Positions 17,064 to 26,395 of a stretch of 32,094 bases of DNA are shown here, piece by piece. The notes below the pieces were generated by a model. That model was given only the letters and a program-made list of their open reading frames with translations, was not told where the DNA came from and searched no databases. Positions within the stretch are counted from its first letter, which is position 1. Each line of letters starts with the position of its first letter. The stretch is taken from positions 1 through 32,094 of the forward strand of contig CAZBBL010000007.1 in assembly GCA_964490275.1 (NCBI GenBank), given 5' to 3'. The position numbers and the translations under genes were made by a program. This DNA is from JAGBWK01 sp964490275. GTDB taxonomy: Bacteria; Bacteroidota; Bacteroidia; Bacteroidales; Muribaculaceae.

Positions 17064-17095
17064 CAAAAATAGCGAACATTTTTAAACAACTCATT
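17064..17095 (-). promoter_or_regulatory. Likely apbE promoter
   Basis: The minus strand carries TATTTTTG (17064-17071), matching TAnnTTTG, with an AATG element about 20 bases upstream (17092-17095), a poor -33 match. The start would be near 17057, giving a ~38-base leader before the ATG at 17019. Confidence 0.5.
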
Positions 17096-17149
17096 GTTTT
17101 AACCCTGTAAAACGTAATTCTCACCTACACTTTTTTAATTATCACTATC

Positions 17150-17725
17150 ATGACAAACAGCTCCTATCTTTTTTTAGCTACAGGCTTTGAAGAAATTGAA
17201 GCCCTGACCGTAGTAGATGTTATGCGCCGTGCAGGTATGGACATCAAGACAGTTTCCATCACAGACCAAGTTGAAGTAACCGGTGCACATGGTGTAACCG
17301 TCAGCGCCGACTTATTGTTTACCGAGACGACATTCGACAATCCGGAATGGCTTATCATCCCCGGCGGAATGCCCGGCACTGCCAACCTCGCCGCATATCA
17401 ACCTCTCAACGAGCTGCTTCTCAAACAAGCCAAAAACGGCAAAATAGCTGCCATCTGCGCTGCCCCGGCGTTGGTGCTCTCCCCGCTCGGCATCCTCGAC
17501 GGCAAAGAAGCCACATGCTATCGCGGCATGGAGAGCCTCTGCTCAGGCGCCATCATGCGCGACGCCCCGGTCATTGCCCTCGACCGCATTATCACCGGCA
17601 ACGGTCCCGCTTCAGCCCTGCGCTTTGCGCTCGCTATCGTGGCCAACTCACTCGGCGAAAGCGCAGCCCAAGAGATTGGCAGCGGCATGCTCTACTATCA
17701 AAAATCTCTCAACTTCTACTTCTGA
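17150..17725 (+). CDS. DJ-1/PfpI family protein (YajL/ThiJ-like)
   Basis: 191 residues, the usual size of DJ-1/YajL proteins. It contains Glu17 in ATGFEEIEALTVVDVMRRAG and the nucleophile-elbow Cys103 in AAICAAPALVLSPLGIL, the two residues that define the active site. Also present are LIIPGGMPGTANL and ITGNGPASALRFALAIV, both family hallmarks. DJ-1-type proteins are proposed to protect against oxidative or glyoxal stress; the exact substrate is disputed. It is divergent from apbE and monocistronic, ending at a hairpin terminator. Confidence 0.93.
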   Translation: MTNSSYLFLATGFEEIEALTVVDVMRRAGMDIKTVSITDQVEVTGAHGVTVSADLLFTETTFDNPEWLIIPGGMPGTANLAAYQPLNELLLKQAKNGKIAAICAAPALVLSPLGILDGKEATCYRGMESLCSGAIMRDAPVIALDRIITGNGPASALRFALAIVANSLGESAAQEIGSGMLYYQKSLNFYF

Positions 17726-17744
17726 TGTAGCTGACACAATCTAA

Positions 17745-17790
17745 AAAACTCCCAACGATTTTCGTAAGTCAATCGTTGGGAGATTTTTAT
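17745..17790. terminator. Two-way terminator between the DJ-1 gene and manA
   Basis: CTCCCAACGATT (17749-17760) pairs with AATCGTTGGGAG (17771-17782) around a 10-base loop. A run of T follows on the plus strand (17784-17788), and the minus strand has a T run after its side (17744-17748 complement). It serves both convergent genes. Confidence 0.88.
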
Positions 17791-17828
17791 ATCCCTTCTA
17801 TAGAACTTGTTCCAAGACAAGCCCTTAA

Positions 17829-18779
17829 TTAAAGTGTAAATGCTAAAAGCGTACCGTCGCCTTCGAGACTGACATCGCCTGTCTCGGCCGGAACCAATAT
17901 GGTTTGCCCGCGACGCAACTCTGTGTCGCCGTCGACAACTACCCTACCGGCTATCCCTGTCAGCAATATGAATGAGCGACGTGTGTTGGTCAGACGGCGT
18001 TCTCCGGCCACCTTTACCTCAATACCGGTGAAGTATCGGCATGAACAAATCAATCGATCGCCATCTACCGTAGTGTCGTAAGCGTTTGATTGGCTGCATT
18101 CCGACGCCGTATATTCAACCGCTTTGCAAGCTTCATCGACATGGAGTTGGCGCGGATTTCCGGCAGCGTCGCGACGGTCATAGTCGTAAAGACGGAATGT
18201 AGTGTTCGACGCTTGCTGTATCTCGACCAAAAGATTGCCTCCGCCAATAGCATGGACACGACCTGCCGGCAAATAGAATACATCTCCATATTTAGGCTCA
18301 TAAGCATTGACGCATTGCATCAATGTCTTAGCCTCAACGTGTTCTCTAAGCGTCGGCTCGTCTAAGTCGCGATTAAATCCGGCATATATTTTCGACCCCG
18401 GCAGCGATTTCAACAGATACCACATCTCGGTTTTGCCATTTGGCAAGCCAAGTGTACGAGCATAGTCGTCGTCGGGGTGCACTTGCACCGACAAATCGCT
18501 GTGAGCGTCGATTATTTTCAATATCAAGGGGAAATGATTGCCATAAGTGGCAAAAGCTTCTTTGCCGAGAAGGCGAGCTCCATATTTTTCAATCAATTGA
18601 CTGATTTGCAAACCGGCATCGTCTCCTTCCGCCACAACACTCTCATAACCGACTAATCCCGACACTTCCCAGCTCTCGCCGATGTCGGTACGGTCATCAT
18701 CGATGCCCTTAAACGACGCTATCTCTGTGCCGCCCCAGATGACATTGATGTATTGAGGTGTAAATCTAAATGGTTTCAC
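17829..18779 (-). CDS. manA: Mannose-6-phosphate isomerase, class I
   Basis: 316 residues, the short bacterial form. It interconverts mannose-6-phosphate and fructose-6-phosphate in the cytoplasm. The cupin zinc site is visible: His101 in VQVHPDDD, Glu118 in GKTEMWYLL and His176 in PAGRVHAIGGG. It starts MKPFRFTPQYINVIWGGTEI with the usual WGG motif and has GESWEVSG. The C-terminal half (VEIQQASNTTFRLYDYDR) fits. It is transcribed alone from a promoter ~95 bases upstream and ends at the hairpin shared with the DJ-1 gene. Confidence 0.95.
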   Translation of the reverse strand: MKPFRFTPQYINVIWGGTEIASFKGIDDDRTDIGESWEVSGLVGYESVVAEGDDAGLQISQLIEKYGARLLGKEAFATYGNHFPLILKIIDAHSDLSVQVHPDDDYARTLGLPNGKTEMWYLLKSLPGSKIYAGFNRDLDEPTLREHVEAKTLMQCVNAYEPKYGDVFYLPAGRVHAIGGGNLLVEIQQASNTTFRLYDYDRRDAAGNPRQLHVDEACKAVEYTASECSQSNAYDTTVDGDRLICSCRYFTGIEVKVAGERRLTNTRRSFILLTGIAGRVVVDGDTELRRGQTILVPAETGDVSLEGDGTLLAFTL

Positions 18780-18881
18780 TTGGATAATAGTTGTTTTTCA
18801 ATATATAACATCTCAGATTAAGCTGATTTTGTCGGTCGACACATCAGCTTATACAAACAGCCAAACCGCCGATTTGAGCGG

Positions 18882-18913
18882 CAAATTTATAAAATCATAT
18901 CCAAATATTCAAA
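18882..18913 (-). promoter_or_regulatory. manA promoter
   Basis: On the minus strand, TTTG (18910-18913), a 20-base spacer and TAAATTTG (18882-18889) match the Bacteroidetes consensus in both boxes. The start would be near 18875, leaving a leader of ~95 bases. Confidence 0.7.
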
Positions 18914-18969
18914 AATATTGTCGTTTTTAGCTATACAGCTCCTTAAAATAGTTTTCAAACAATCATAAA

Positions 18970-19013
18970 TAAATGAGCAGCCATGAAGTTTTGCGCCCAT
19001 AGCTGCCCATTTA
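18970..19013 (-). terminator. Terminator hairpin after the LRR gene
   Basis: Bases 18970-18981 pair with 19002-19013; the single A/C mismatch on the plus strand becomes a G-U pair on the minus strand, so the hairpin is complete only in minus-strand RNA. It lies 17 bases after the LRR stop codon and is followed by TTTATGATTG. Confidence 0.65.
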
Positions 19014-19030
19014 TTAATTGAGATTATCCT

Positions 19031-22000
19031 CTAATTGATATGCACTTTTGTCGCATTTTGGCCCACGCGCTTGATATAAAAGCCGGGGGCAAGGTGCTTA
19101 GCATTCATACGAATACCACTGAGGTTGTAATATTCAGTCGGGCCGTCAACTCGGTCGACACTGACAGCCTCAACACCGGCCTCGGTCGTAATCAAGTTGG
19201 TATAAAGCGTAAGGTCGGGGAATCCGCTATTTGTCAACACACAGAGCACGCGCTCTTGAGGGGTCACAAACGTGGTAACACCTTGCTCGAGTGTGTACTC
19301 GGGGTCTTCGCCATACTCATTGTCGGGGCCATAAAGCTCCGAATTGACGATATATCCGTCAGAGTCGTAGTCGAGTTCGTCGACATACCAAGTGTAGGTC
19401 GTAGCCACACCGTTAACAACAGCCTCAGAGCTTAAGTCAACTATGCCATCGACAGGCGTAATTTCAAGTTCGGCCTGGTCGCTATACTTATATGTATATG
19501 TATTGTTGGCTTTGATCATGGTCGCAAATATTTCTTCCTCAACGGGAAGGGTTGAGAATTTAAAGCGATTGCCGGTGATTTCGAGCATCTGCAAGTTGTT
19601 TAGCGGCGATAAGTCGATAGTCTCAAATAGATTGTTATTGAGCAATACGACGCTCAGATTGGGATTGCCCGAGAAATCAATCGACGTGAGCTGATTGTAG
19701 TTGGCATTAAACTGCCTCAGCTTTGGCAACTGCGAGATATCAACGCTGGTCAACTCATTGTCATTGACAAATACCGACCACAGCGTGAGGTTCTTACCAA
19801 ATGAAACCGATGTCAATTGGTTGTTGCCCAAATATATCTCAGTTAAGCTACCAAGGTTTGTTAAGTCGATATCGCTGATGGCATTATTCGAAAGATTGAG
19901 ATAAGAAAGCTTGGGATAGCGCGTCAAATCTACTTTTGTCAATTTGTTTGACTCGAGGATAAGCTCGCTCAAGTTGGGCGACTCGGGATAGACAATAGCA
20001 TCGTCGCTAAGCCCTGCCCCACCGAGGTTTAAGCAAATCAACTGCTTCATTGCCGAGCCGTCAAACGATTTCAACGGTGCGCCTCGCAATGAGAACACGC
20101 TGATATTGTCGGTATCGTCGTAGGTATAAACCTTCACGGTAGCTCCGGCGTAAGTCGGCACTTTGAAATTGGTATATGACGTACCCAATACATATTGATA
20201 GAAGTCGCCTTTGCCCGACCAGTCAACATAAACCGAGGTGTTGGCCTTTGTGGCTGTCATAGTCAGCACCGCAGTGGTCGAAGTCTCCTCGGTAACGAAC
20301 GATGCAGCCACATGTGTAGGCATTGCAGCAGCCTCACAGAGAGTGGTTTTCAAGATATTATCTCCGGTGAATGCCGGATAGGCCGGATTGGAAATCTCGC
20401 AATAAACATTTCCTACCGTCGTGTTGTAAAACCATGTGTAGCCACCTTCGCATAAATAGTCAACTCCACTGATTAAAGCGTCGCCATTGGCTTTCTTCCA
20501 TGTGAAAACCGAGTTTTTGTCGATATCCTGAGCCGACAGATTGACTCCGGGAGCCTTCTCTGCAATCTCAATTGGCGACTGCGGAGCATATATATAGTTG
20601 GCTTCGGTCAAGCTACCATGTTCAGGAAGCGTAGCGAGACTAAATTTGTTGTTGTCGAGCTGAAGATAAGTCAATATATTTGTCTCGGGAAGTGTAATCG
20701 TTGAGAGTTGGTTGCCGGCTACGTTGAGCGACGTAAGATTCTCACAATCTACTACCGACATCTCGGCAAACTTATTGTAGGACAGGTCGATTGATTCAAT
20801 GCGAGTGTTGCCTGAGAACGACAGTTCCGAAAGGTCGTTATGCCCAAGATTGAGATGCTTTATGGCATAGTTCTCGGTCCAAATAAAAGTAGAGATTGAG
20901 TTGTAGGAGGCGTCGAAATCAGTCAGCGCATTTTTTGCATAAGCCTGATTGTTGCCCGCCAAGCTCAGATAAGAGATGTTGTTGTGACTCAGATTGAGGC
21001 TTTCAAGCGACCGGTTCCACTGCAAATCGACGCTATAGATGCCGGTATTGGTGAGCGAGAGGCTACGCATGCTGCGCAACAACGATAGGTCAGCACTGTA
21101 GAGAGTCAGCCTGTCGACATTGAGCGCCGAAATCTCATCGCCGTCATTAACATAGACCGTTAGCAAGCCATAGCCCTTAGATGTTGCATCGACATTGGCC
21201 ACATCTGCATCACTGCTCGTAGCCGTAAACGGTGTCATCTCGCCATCGCCGAGGTCGACATAGAATGTTTTTGGAGTGGTGGCCGAAGCACCGAAGATAC
21301 CAACGCCAAATTTCACAGACGCATCTTGATATGCTCCGGATGTCAGCGAGAAGGCTTTCACCGGCTTGCCATATTCGTCGGCAGTCTTCACGGCAAAATT
21401 GCTCGTGCGCAGATTTGAAGCCGAGAATACGGTATTTGAAAATCTTATAAAGACGCTGTCAACAGCCTCACCGTCAATTGTCGGCAGAGCCAACAGCTTC
21501 AACTTGCCATTGCTATAGCTGTAGCAGCTTTGGTCTACGAGATAAACATCATTGGGGTCGGTAGCCAATTCTGAATATAGGAAGGCCTCGGTGTCGCTTC
21601 CTTCGCGAAGCACCATGTCGCTATAGTCGAGCTCGGCACCGATGGGATAGGACGGCGCCGCACTAAGGTTGCGTTGGCGATAGTCATATTCGTCCCATCG
21701 GTCGTTGCCGTCGTCGGTCAATGGCCAAGGCAGATTGGAGTAGCCGAAATAGTTGTCGGATATATTCAAGCAAAACAGGTTGGTGTTTTGGCTGACGTCA
21801 ATCGAAGTTAATCGGTTTTTACGTGCCGTAAGCGAACCGAGATTTACATTCTTTGTCACATCGATTGTGGCCATATCGTTGCCCGAGCAAAAGAAGTAAT
21901 AGAGGTCGGGGCAGTTGCTGACGTCGATATTAGAAAGCTTATATTGCTCGTTGACCGACGATTCGTGCGACGCATACAGCTCGCGCAACAGCGTGTTGTT

Positions 22001-22783
22001 TGACAAGTCCAACGAGGTGATTCGCGTATCTGAGATATTCAAGATAAGCAACTGAGGGTTTTTCGACACATCAATCGACTCGACGTTTGTACCGTCGATT
22101 GAAATCTTCTGCAAATTGGGGCATCCGGTCGGGTCGAGCTTATCAAGTCCGCCGGCAGCCCAAGCGTCAAACGAGAGCATCTCGGGATAGTCGCTGAGAT
22201 TAAACGACTTATCGAGCGCTCCTATATAGTTTATCTCGAGAATCGTCAGATATGGCTGCTTGCCCACCACCAACGGTGTTTCAGAGAATGGGTTGTCGGT
22301 CAAGTAGAGTGCCGAAATGTTTGGCATACCGCTCAAATCGAGCGAAGTCAATGCATTGTGCGACAAGTCGAGATAGAAAATCTCAGATGTGCCGTTAAAT
22401 TTTATCCAATCGATATAACACCCTGAAGCGTTAAACCAGTCAATCCATTTGGCATCGTCGGCATAGATTTTGACGATGCCCTCTTCGGTGACGCGACACG
22501 AGACGAATGTGCCCGACGATGAGTCGGAACTTGAGTCGTAATTAGCTTCCTCAAGCTGAGCCTCAAACGTGCCGCTACCGCAATCGATATCTATATATTG
22601 CCCAACGCCGGTGCTCGAACCGCCAAGCAATATCGAGAAGTCGTTTTCGGCACCGTTCTCCTCATAGATAGTAGTGTGAAACGTGATAATCGGTTCTCCC
22701 AAATCGTCGTCGGCAACTGCTGTGAACGGCAGCAGCACATACGCCAACAACGCCGAGAAAAGTGTAAAAATCGGCTTTTTCAT
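19031..22783 (-). CDS. Large secreted leucine-rich-repeat protein with three repeated modules
   Basis: 1250 residues. A signal peptide spans 1-25 (ends AVADD). Three modules follow, each with a short strand-rich segment (IDIDCGSGTFEA ~64; YVDLGDGEMTPF ~508; YVDWSGKGDFYQ ~852), an LRR block (~133-347, ~556-720, ~895-1080) with repeats like LTSLDLSGMPNL or LTSVDISQLPKL, and a beta-rich cap ending near 450, 815 and 1200. The tail EYYNLSGIRMNAKHLAPGFY is a type IX sorting-like domain. Such LRR proteins usually bind host or microbial surfaces; the ligand is unknown. It lies 30 bases after the S8 protease gene on the same strand, so the two are likely co-transcribed and co-secreted. Confidence 0.85.
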   Translation of the reverse strand: MKKPIFTLFSALLAYVLLPFTAVADDDLGEPIITFHTTIYEENGAENDFSILLGGSSTGVGQYIDIDCGSGTFEAQLEEANYDSSSDSSSGTFVSCRVTEEGIVKIYADDAKWIDWFNASGCYIDWIKFNGTSEIFYLDLSHNALTSLDLSGMPNISALYLTDNPFSETPLVVGKQPYLTILEINYIGALDKSFNLSDYPEMLSFDAWAAGGLDKLDPTGCPNLQKISIDGTNVESIDVSKNPQLLILNISDTRITSLDLSNNTLLRELYASHESSVNEQYKLSNIDVSNCPDLYYFFCSGNDMATIDVTKNVNLGSLTARKNRLTSIDVSQNTNLFCLNISDNYFGYSNLPWPLTDDGNDRWDEYDYRQRNLSAAPSYPIGAELDYSDMVLREGSDTEAFLYSELATDPNDVYLVDQSCYSYSNGKLKLLALPTIDGEAVDSVFIRFSNTVFSASNLRTSNFAVKTADEYGKPVKAFSLTSGAYQDASVKFGVGIFGASATTPKTFYVDLGDGEMTPFTATSSDADVANVDATSKGYGLLTVYVNDGDEISALNVDRLTLYSADLSLLRSMRSLSLTNTGIYSVDLQWNRSLESLNLSHNNISYLSLAGNNQAYAKNALTDFDASYNSISTFIWTENYAIKHLNLGHNDLSELSFSGNTRIESIDLSYNKFAEMSVVDCENLTSLNVAGNQLSTITLPETNILTYLQLDNNKFSLATLPEHGSLTEANYIYAPQSPIEIAEKAPGVNLSAQDIDKNSVFTWKKANGDALISGVDYLCEGGYTWFYNTTVGNVYCEISNPAYPAFTGDNILKTTLCEAAAMPTHVAASFVTEETSTTAVLTMTATKANTSVYVDWSGKGDFYQYVLGTSYTNFKVPTYAGATVKVYTYDDTDNISVFSLRGAPLKSFDGSAMKQLICLNLGGAGLSDDAIVYPESPNLSELILESNKLTKVDLTRYPKLSYLNLSNNAISDIDLTNLGSLTEIYLGNNQLTSVSFGKNLTLWSVFVNDNELTSVDISQLPKLRQFNANYNQLTSIDFSGNPNLSVVLLNNNLFETIDLSPLNNLQMLEITGNRFKFSTLPVEEEIFATMIKANNTYTYKYSDQAELEITPVDGIVDLSSEAVVNGVATTYTWYVDELDYDSDGYIVNSELYGPDNEYGEDPEYTLEQGVTTFVTPQERVLCVLTNSGFPDLTLYTNLITTEAGVEAVSVDRVDGPTEYYNLSGIRMNAKHLAPGFYIKRVGQNATKVHIN

Positions 22784-22813
22784 ATATGTAAGTTGAATAT
22801 TAATTTTTCAGGA

Positions 22814-25105
22814 TTACCTTACTGCGACACGCTCATTGTTGGTACCGTTAACGCTGATAATATAAATGCCACGGCTCAACGTATCCAAGTCTAAATCGAG
22901 TTCACCGTCGGAGGCATGTTTGGTAGCTACCAACGCGCCCGAGACAGCATAGACATTGACATCAATCGGCTCGCCTGAGAGAAATATATTAAAGCGATTG
23001 TCGCCGAGGGCCTTTATCATCAGCCGCTTTTCATCGACGTTGACACTTCCTACCGAAGCGCTGCGACGCACTACCTCTTTCAAACCGGCGTAGGCATCAA
23101 ACTTGCCGGCGCCCCACTTCACCGGGTCGCCCGTATATCCGGTCACATAGTCGTCTTTGATCGACGTTGTGCTGATGATATCTTTCACATCGTCGACAGT
23201 CAATGTCGGGTCGGCCTCAAGCCAAAGTGCTATCGCTCCGGCGACAACCGGCGTCGCCATCGACGTGCCCGCCGACGTAATCCAATAGTTCGTACGAGTG
23301 TCTGACGTCTGGCGCGCCTGAAGTGCGCCCTCTGTCAAGCTGCCGGCGCTCAACACCGGCTCTATATAATAGCGGCTTGCCGAGGAGACTACCGATGCGC
23401 CCGGAGCACATACGTGAGGAAGATTTCGTCCGTCTGACAACGTGCCGTAAGAGGAGTATGAACTTATTTCACCGGGCGTATATGTGTCGGCATAGCCACG
23501 CACTACGCCGTCGAGGCTCCCCCAATCGTCGCGAGTGTTGTATGAGCCGACAACGATAATGTTGTCGCCACAAGCCATCGAGTTGATCGAACCGTTGCAC
23601 GAGCCGTCGGTCCATCCGCTTATGTCATACGAGGTATAGTATGTGCCAACCGCGTCGCTATATAGATTGGCGTGCTGTCCGGCCTTGCCGTTTACCACTA
23701 TACCAACCAAATAGTTGTCGTCTTTGGGGAAGAGATACGTGTCAATCATCGCATAGAAGCGACCGGTATTTGAGTCATAGCCCGAACCGATTCCCATATA
23801 TCCGTCGAAATATTTAGCAAGCGCCTGCGACTCTACGTCGGACGTCGACTGCTGATAGTCGGTCGACGATATATAATATGTGGCGTTGCCGGTAGGTGTG
23901 GCCGGGAGCGTAAAACGCTGAGCGATACGGTTGCGACTCTTGCTATAGATGACAAATTGCACATCAAGCGCCGACTCGTCTTGGCTATAAATATACTGTC
24001 CGCCATAAATCAGTCCTTCATACGTGCCCGATGTGAAATAAAAGTTGTGGATAAAGGTCTTCACCGAGGTGTCGGTGTCGGTAAATGTTTTTTCAATAGC
24101 CACGGGATAATTGCCTTCATTGCCGGCCGACACGCATATAATCGCTTCCTTACCGGCAAGCGTCAAAAATTCGCACATATTATCCTTGCCATCGTGAGCA
24201 CCACTATTCGACCCGAGCGATAGATTGATAACGCACGGCTGATTGTGATCTTCGGCATACCATAATATATCTTGTACGCCATAGGCTATATATCCGTCGC
24301 CCATCGTGCCACACGAGGCAACGATATCAGAGTCGTAAGCTATGCCATAAAACGGGTTGGGCTGATTGGTCTTTACTTCACACTCATGCTCGCCGGTTTT
24401 GACGGCATAGTCGAGATTGCCGCGATAGCTACCCGCCATGATACCCATAGTGTGTGTGCCGTGATACGAACTCGTATCGTCGGTTTTAAACGACGATATC
24501 TGATTGATATCGTCGGAATTGTTGGTATATTGCGTTGTGATTGGGGCGGTTCCGGCTGCATTGGCTCTAATCCATGAGAGCTGCTTTATGCGGATGTTGC
24601 CATCCGAATCCTTAAAATTGATGTGACTTGGGTCGACACCCGAGTCGACGATACCGGTGATGACACCTTTACCGGTATAGGCCTGAGGTAAGTCTATCCC
24701 GGCTTGGATATTGTCGACACCGACAGCCGCACGTGCTTGGTCGAGCATAGGGCGCAATTGGCGCGATAGCTGCAAATGTTTCACACAGTCTAACGAAGCT
24801 ATGCGCTCAACATCGTCGATGTCCACCGCGCAAACGCAGATGTCGCCACGTCGACACAGCACGTCGACGCCCTCAGCTTCCAAATCATATTCAGTGGCTC
24901 CGGCGGCCAAACGCGTCAAAGTCACCACCGTTTGCGACTTCGCTTCAACCGCCAATGGCGTAGCCTTGGTCGTAGCGATAGCGACAACGCCGTTGCGCTG
25001 TTGGCGCAGCTGGCGCAACACCGATTGGCTCGTCAAATCGAGCTCGGAAGCCGATATGCTTGTGCCAAGACACAATAACAGTGTAGCAAGTAATGTTCGA
25101 TTCAT
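22814..25105 (-). CDS. Secreted S8 family serine peptidase (subtilisin-like) with C-terminal sorting-like tail
   Basis: 763 residues. Signal peptide at 1-19 (SISAS). A propeptide-like region (~20-125) precedes the catalytic domain. The triad is Asp154 in ITGIVDSGVDPSH, His215 in SSYHGTHTMGIMAG and Ser615 in TSAGTSMATPVVAG, with the oxyanion Asn329 in VSAGNEG. The domain is interrupted by a long insertion (~335-545) that is beta-rich, as in many Bacteroidetes subtilases. The C-terminal ~80 residues (IDVNVYAVSGALVATK, LSRGIYIISVNG) look like a type IX secretion sorting domain, so the protein probably reaches the cell surface or medium. It starts the two-gene unit with the LRR protein. Confidence 0.93.
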   Translation of the reverse strand: MNRTLLATLLLCLGTSISASELDLTSQSVLRQLRQQRNGVVAIATTKATPLAVEAKSQTVVTLTRLAAGATEYDLEAEGVDVLCRRGDICVCAVDIDDVERIASLDCVKHLQLSRQLRPMLDQARAAVGVDNIQAGIDLPQAYTGKGVITGIVDSGVDPSHINFKDSDGNIRIKQLSWIRANAAGTAPITTQYTNNSDDINQISSFKTDDTSSYHGTHTMGIMAGSYRGNLDYAVKTGEHECEVKTNQPNPFYGIAYDSDIVASCGTMGDGYIAYGVQDILWYAEDHNQPCVINLSLGSNSGAHDGKDNMCEFLTLAGKEAIICVSAGNEGNYPVAIEKTFTDTDTSVKTFIHNFYFTSGTYEGLIYGGQYIYSQDESALDVQFVIYSKSRNRIAQRFTLPATPTGNATYYISSTDYQQSTSDVESQALAKYFDGYMGIGSGYDSNTGRFYAMIDTYLFPKDDNYLVGIVVNGKAGQHANLYSDAVGTYYTSYDISGWTDGSCNGSINSMACGDNIIVVGSYNTRDDWGSLDGVVRGYADTYTPGEISSYSSYGTLSDGRNLPHVCAPGASVVSSASRYYIEPVLSAGSLTEGALQARQTSDTRTNYWITSAGTSMATPVVAGAIALWLEADPTLTVDDVKDIISTTSIKDDYVTGYTGDPVKWGAGKFDAYAGLKEVVRRSASVGSVNVDEKRLMIKALGDNRFNIFLSGEPIDVNVYAVSGALVATKHASDGELDLDLDTLSRGIYIISVNGTNNERVAVR

Positions 25106-25206
25106 TCAGAGAATAAATATTTGTAAGTTTGATATGTTGATTGCTAATTGATGCAATTATATGTGATGAATGTTAATAGCTCAGAAGCGTTTGCAATTTT
25201 CAGCGA

Positions 25207-25214
25207 CAAAATTA
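25207..25214 (-). promoter_or_regulatory. Possible promoter box for the S8 protease-LRR unit
   Basis: The minus strand carries TAATTTTG, an exact TAnnTTTG -7 box, about 100 bases before the S8 start. The upstream -33 element is poor, so the call rests on one box. Confidence 0.45.
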
Positions 25215-25268
25215 ATCTATTTTTGGCAATTAAACGCTAAAATAAAAGCTTTTATTTCAAGATTTTAA

Positions 25269-25276
25269 TAACTTTG
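25269..25276 (+). promoter_or_regulatory. Possible -7 box just before the acyltransferase gene
   Basis: TAACTTTG matches TAnnTTTG exactly but ends only 8 bases before the ATG at 25285. No TTTG is present at the expected distance. If real, the mRNA would be leaderless or nearly so. Confidence 0.4.
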
Positions 25277-25284
25277 TCAAACTT

Positions 25285-26340
25285 ATGACAAACAATCAAC
25301 AATCCAACATACTTAGCCGACAGCAATGCACTGCTCTTAAAGGCATTGCGATATTGCTCGTCATCATCCACAATTTATGCCATAGGCTGAACGGTATTGA
25401 CATTGCCGAAAACGAGTTTACCTACTCCTCGTCCAATGCTCAAAACATGCTCGACGCTATCCTCCATCCCACTACCGGCCTACTGTCTCAACTGTTCACG
25501 TTCATCGGCCCGTTCGGACTCTATCTATTTGTATTCGTCAGTGGCTACGGCCTCGTAAAGAAATATGAGCAGCAACCAATTTCTACCAATTTCGGCAAAT
25601 TCATGTGGCATAATGCCACCAAATTATGGCGACTGCTTATACCCGGCTCCATTCTATTCTTCCTGATGAGGGCCTTACTTATGGGCGATATCCGCACTGA
25701 CATCCCCTCCTTGGTGCTCCAAACCTCATTCTTTGCCAACCTCGTCCCAGGCTCGACAATCTATCCGATGATTTTTTGGTATCTCGGCATGGCAATGGAG
25801 CTCTATGCAATCTATTGGTTGATATTGCGACGGTGCAACACAGCCGCCATGCTCGCCATCACCCTTGCCTCACTATTAGGCCATTGGCTATTGCTCAGTG
25901 GTTGCGACCCTACTGCAATCCACTACTACAACGTCAATTTCATGGGTTGGCTCACCCCATTTGTCTGTGGCATATACATTGCCCGCCACGGATTCCCCAA
26001 AATAGCGAGTCGCTACCGATGGTTGGTTGTCATTGCCATGACGGCTCTCGCACTCGTAGGCCAATTTAATTGCTACACATGGACATTGACATGTATCGGC
26101 ATCCTCTACCTCGCCATAGCGTTAGTCAAATCGTTGTCGCAAGGTTGGTTTCAAAAATCTATCTGTTGGGTTGGCAACATCTCGGCCATAATCTATATCA
26201 TCCACCCTACTACCCGTGGCATGTTCTGCAAGATTACCCCCGCTGTCGACAGCTACCACTACATCATTGCCTACATAGCCGTCACGCTCATCTTGTCATA
26301 TCTCGCATCCAAAATATTGCTACCCCGGCGCAAAGCATAA
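25285..26340 (+). CDS. Acyltransferase-3 family integral membrane protein
   Basis: 351 residues with about nine or ten hydrophobic segments. The first segment contains the family His in KGIAILLVIIHNLCHR (His28), matching the conserved Arg/His-containing TM1 of acyltransferase-3 proteins. Other helices: FIGPFGLYLFVFVSGYGLVKKY, MIFWYLGMAMELYAIYWLIL, WLTPFVCGIYIARHG, and the C-terminal SAIIYIIHPTTRG plus IAVTLILSYLASKILL. These enzymes acylate sugars or lipids of surface polymers; the substrate cannot be inferred here. It stands alone, divergent from the S8 protease gene, and ends at a hairpin shared with rplI. Confidence 0.87.
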   Translation: MTNNQQSNILSRQQCTALKGIAILLVIIHNLCHRLNGIDIAENEFTYSSSNAQNMLDAILHPTTGLLSQLFTFIGPFGLYLFVFVSGYGLVKKYEQQPISTNFGKFMWHNATKLWRLLIPGSILFFLMRALLMGDIRTDIPSLVLQTSFFANLVPGSTIYPMIFWYLGMAMELYAIYWLILRRCNTAAMLAITLASLLGHWLLLSGCDPTAIHYYNVNFMGWLTPFVCGIYIARHGFPKIASRYRWLVVIAMTALALVGQFNCYTWTLTCIGILYLAIALVKSLSQGWFQKSICWVGNISAIIYIIHPTTRGMFCKITPAVDSYHYIIAYIAVTLILSYLASKILLPRRKA

Positions 26341-26375
26341 AAAGAGAGAGAACCACAATGATTCTCTCTCTTTTT
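26339..26375. terminator. Two-way terminator between the acyltransferase gene and rplI
   Basis: AAAGAGAGAGAA (26341-26352) pairs with TTCTCTCTCTTT (26362-26373), extendable by two A-T pairs, around a 9-base loop. T runs follow on both strands. The hairpin overlaps the acyltransferase stop codon. Confidence 0.8.
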
Positions 26376-26395
26376 ATATGAGCGGTTACTGAATA

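Noticed and set aside
17020..17124. N-terminal extension of ApbE from the ATG at 17124
   Set aside because: The extension precedes the lipoprotein signal and lies across the predicted promoter.
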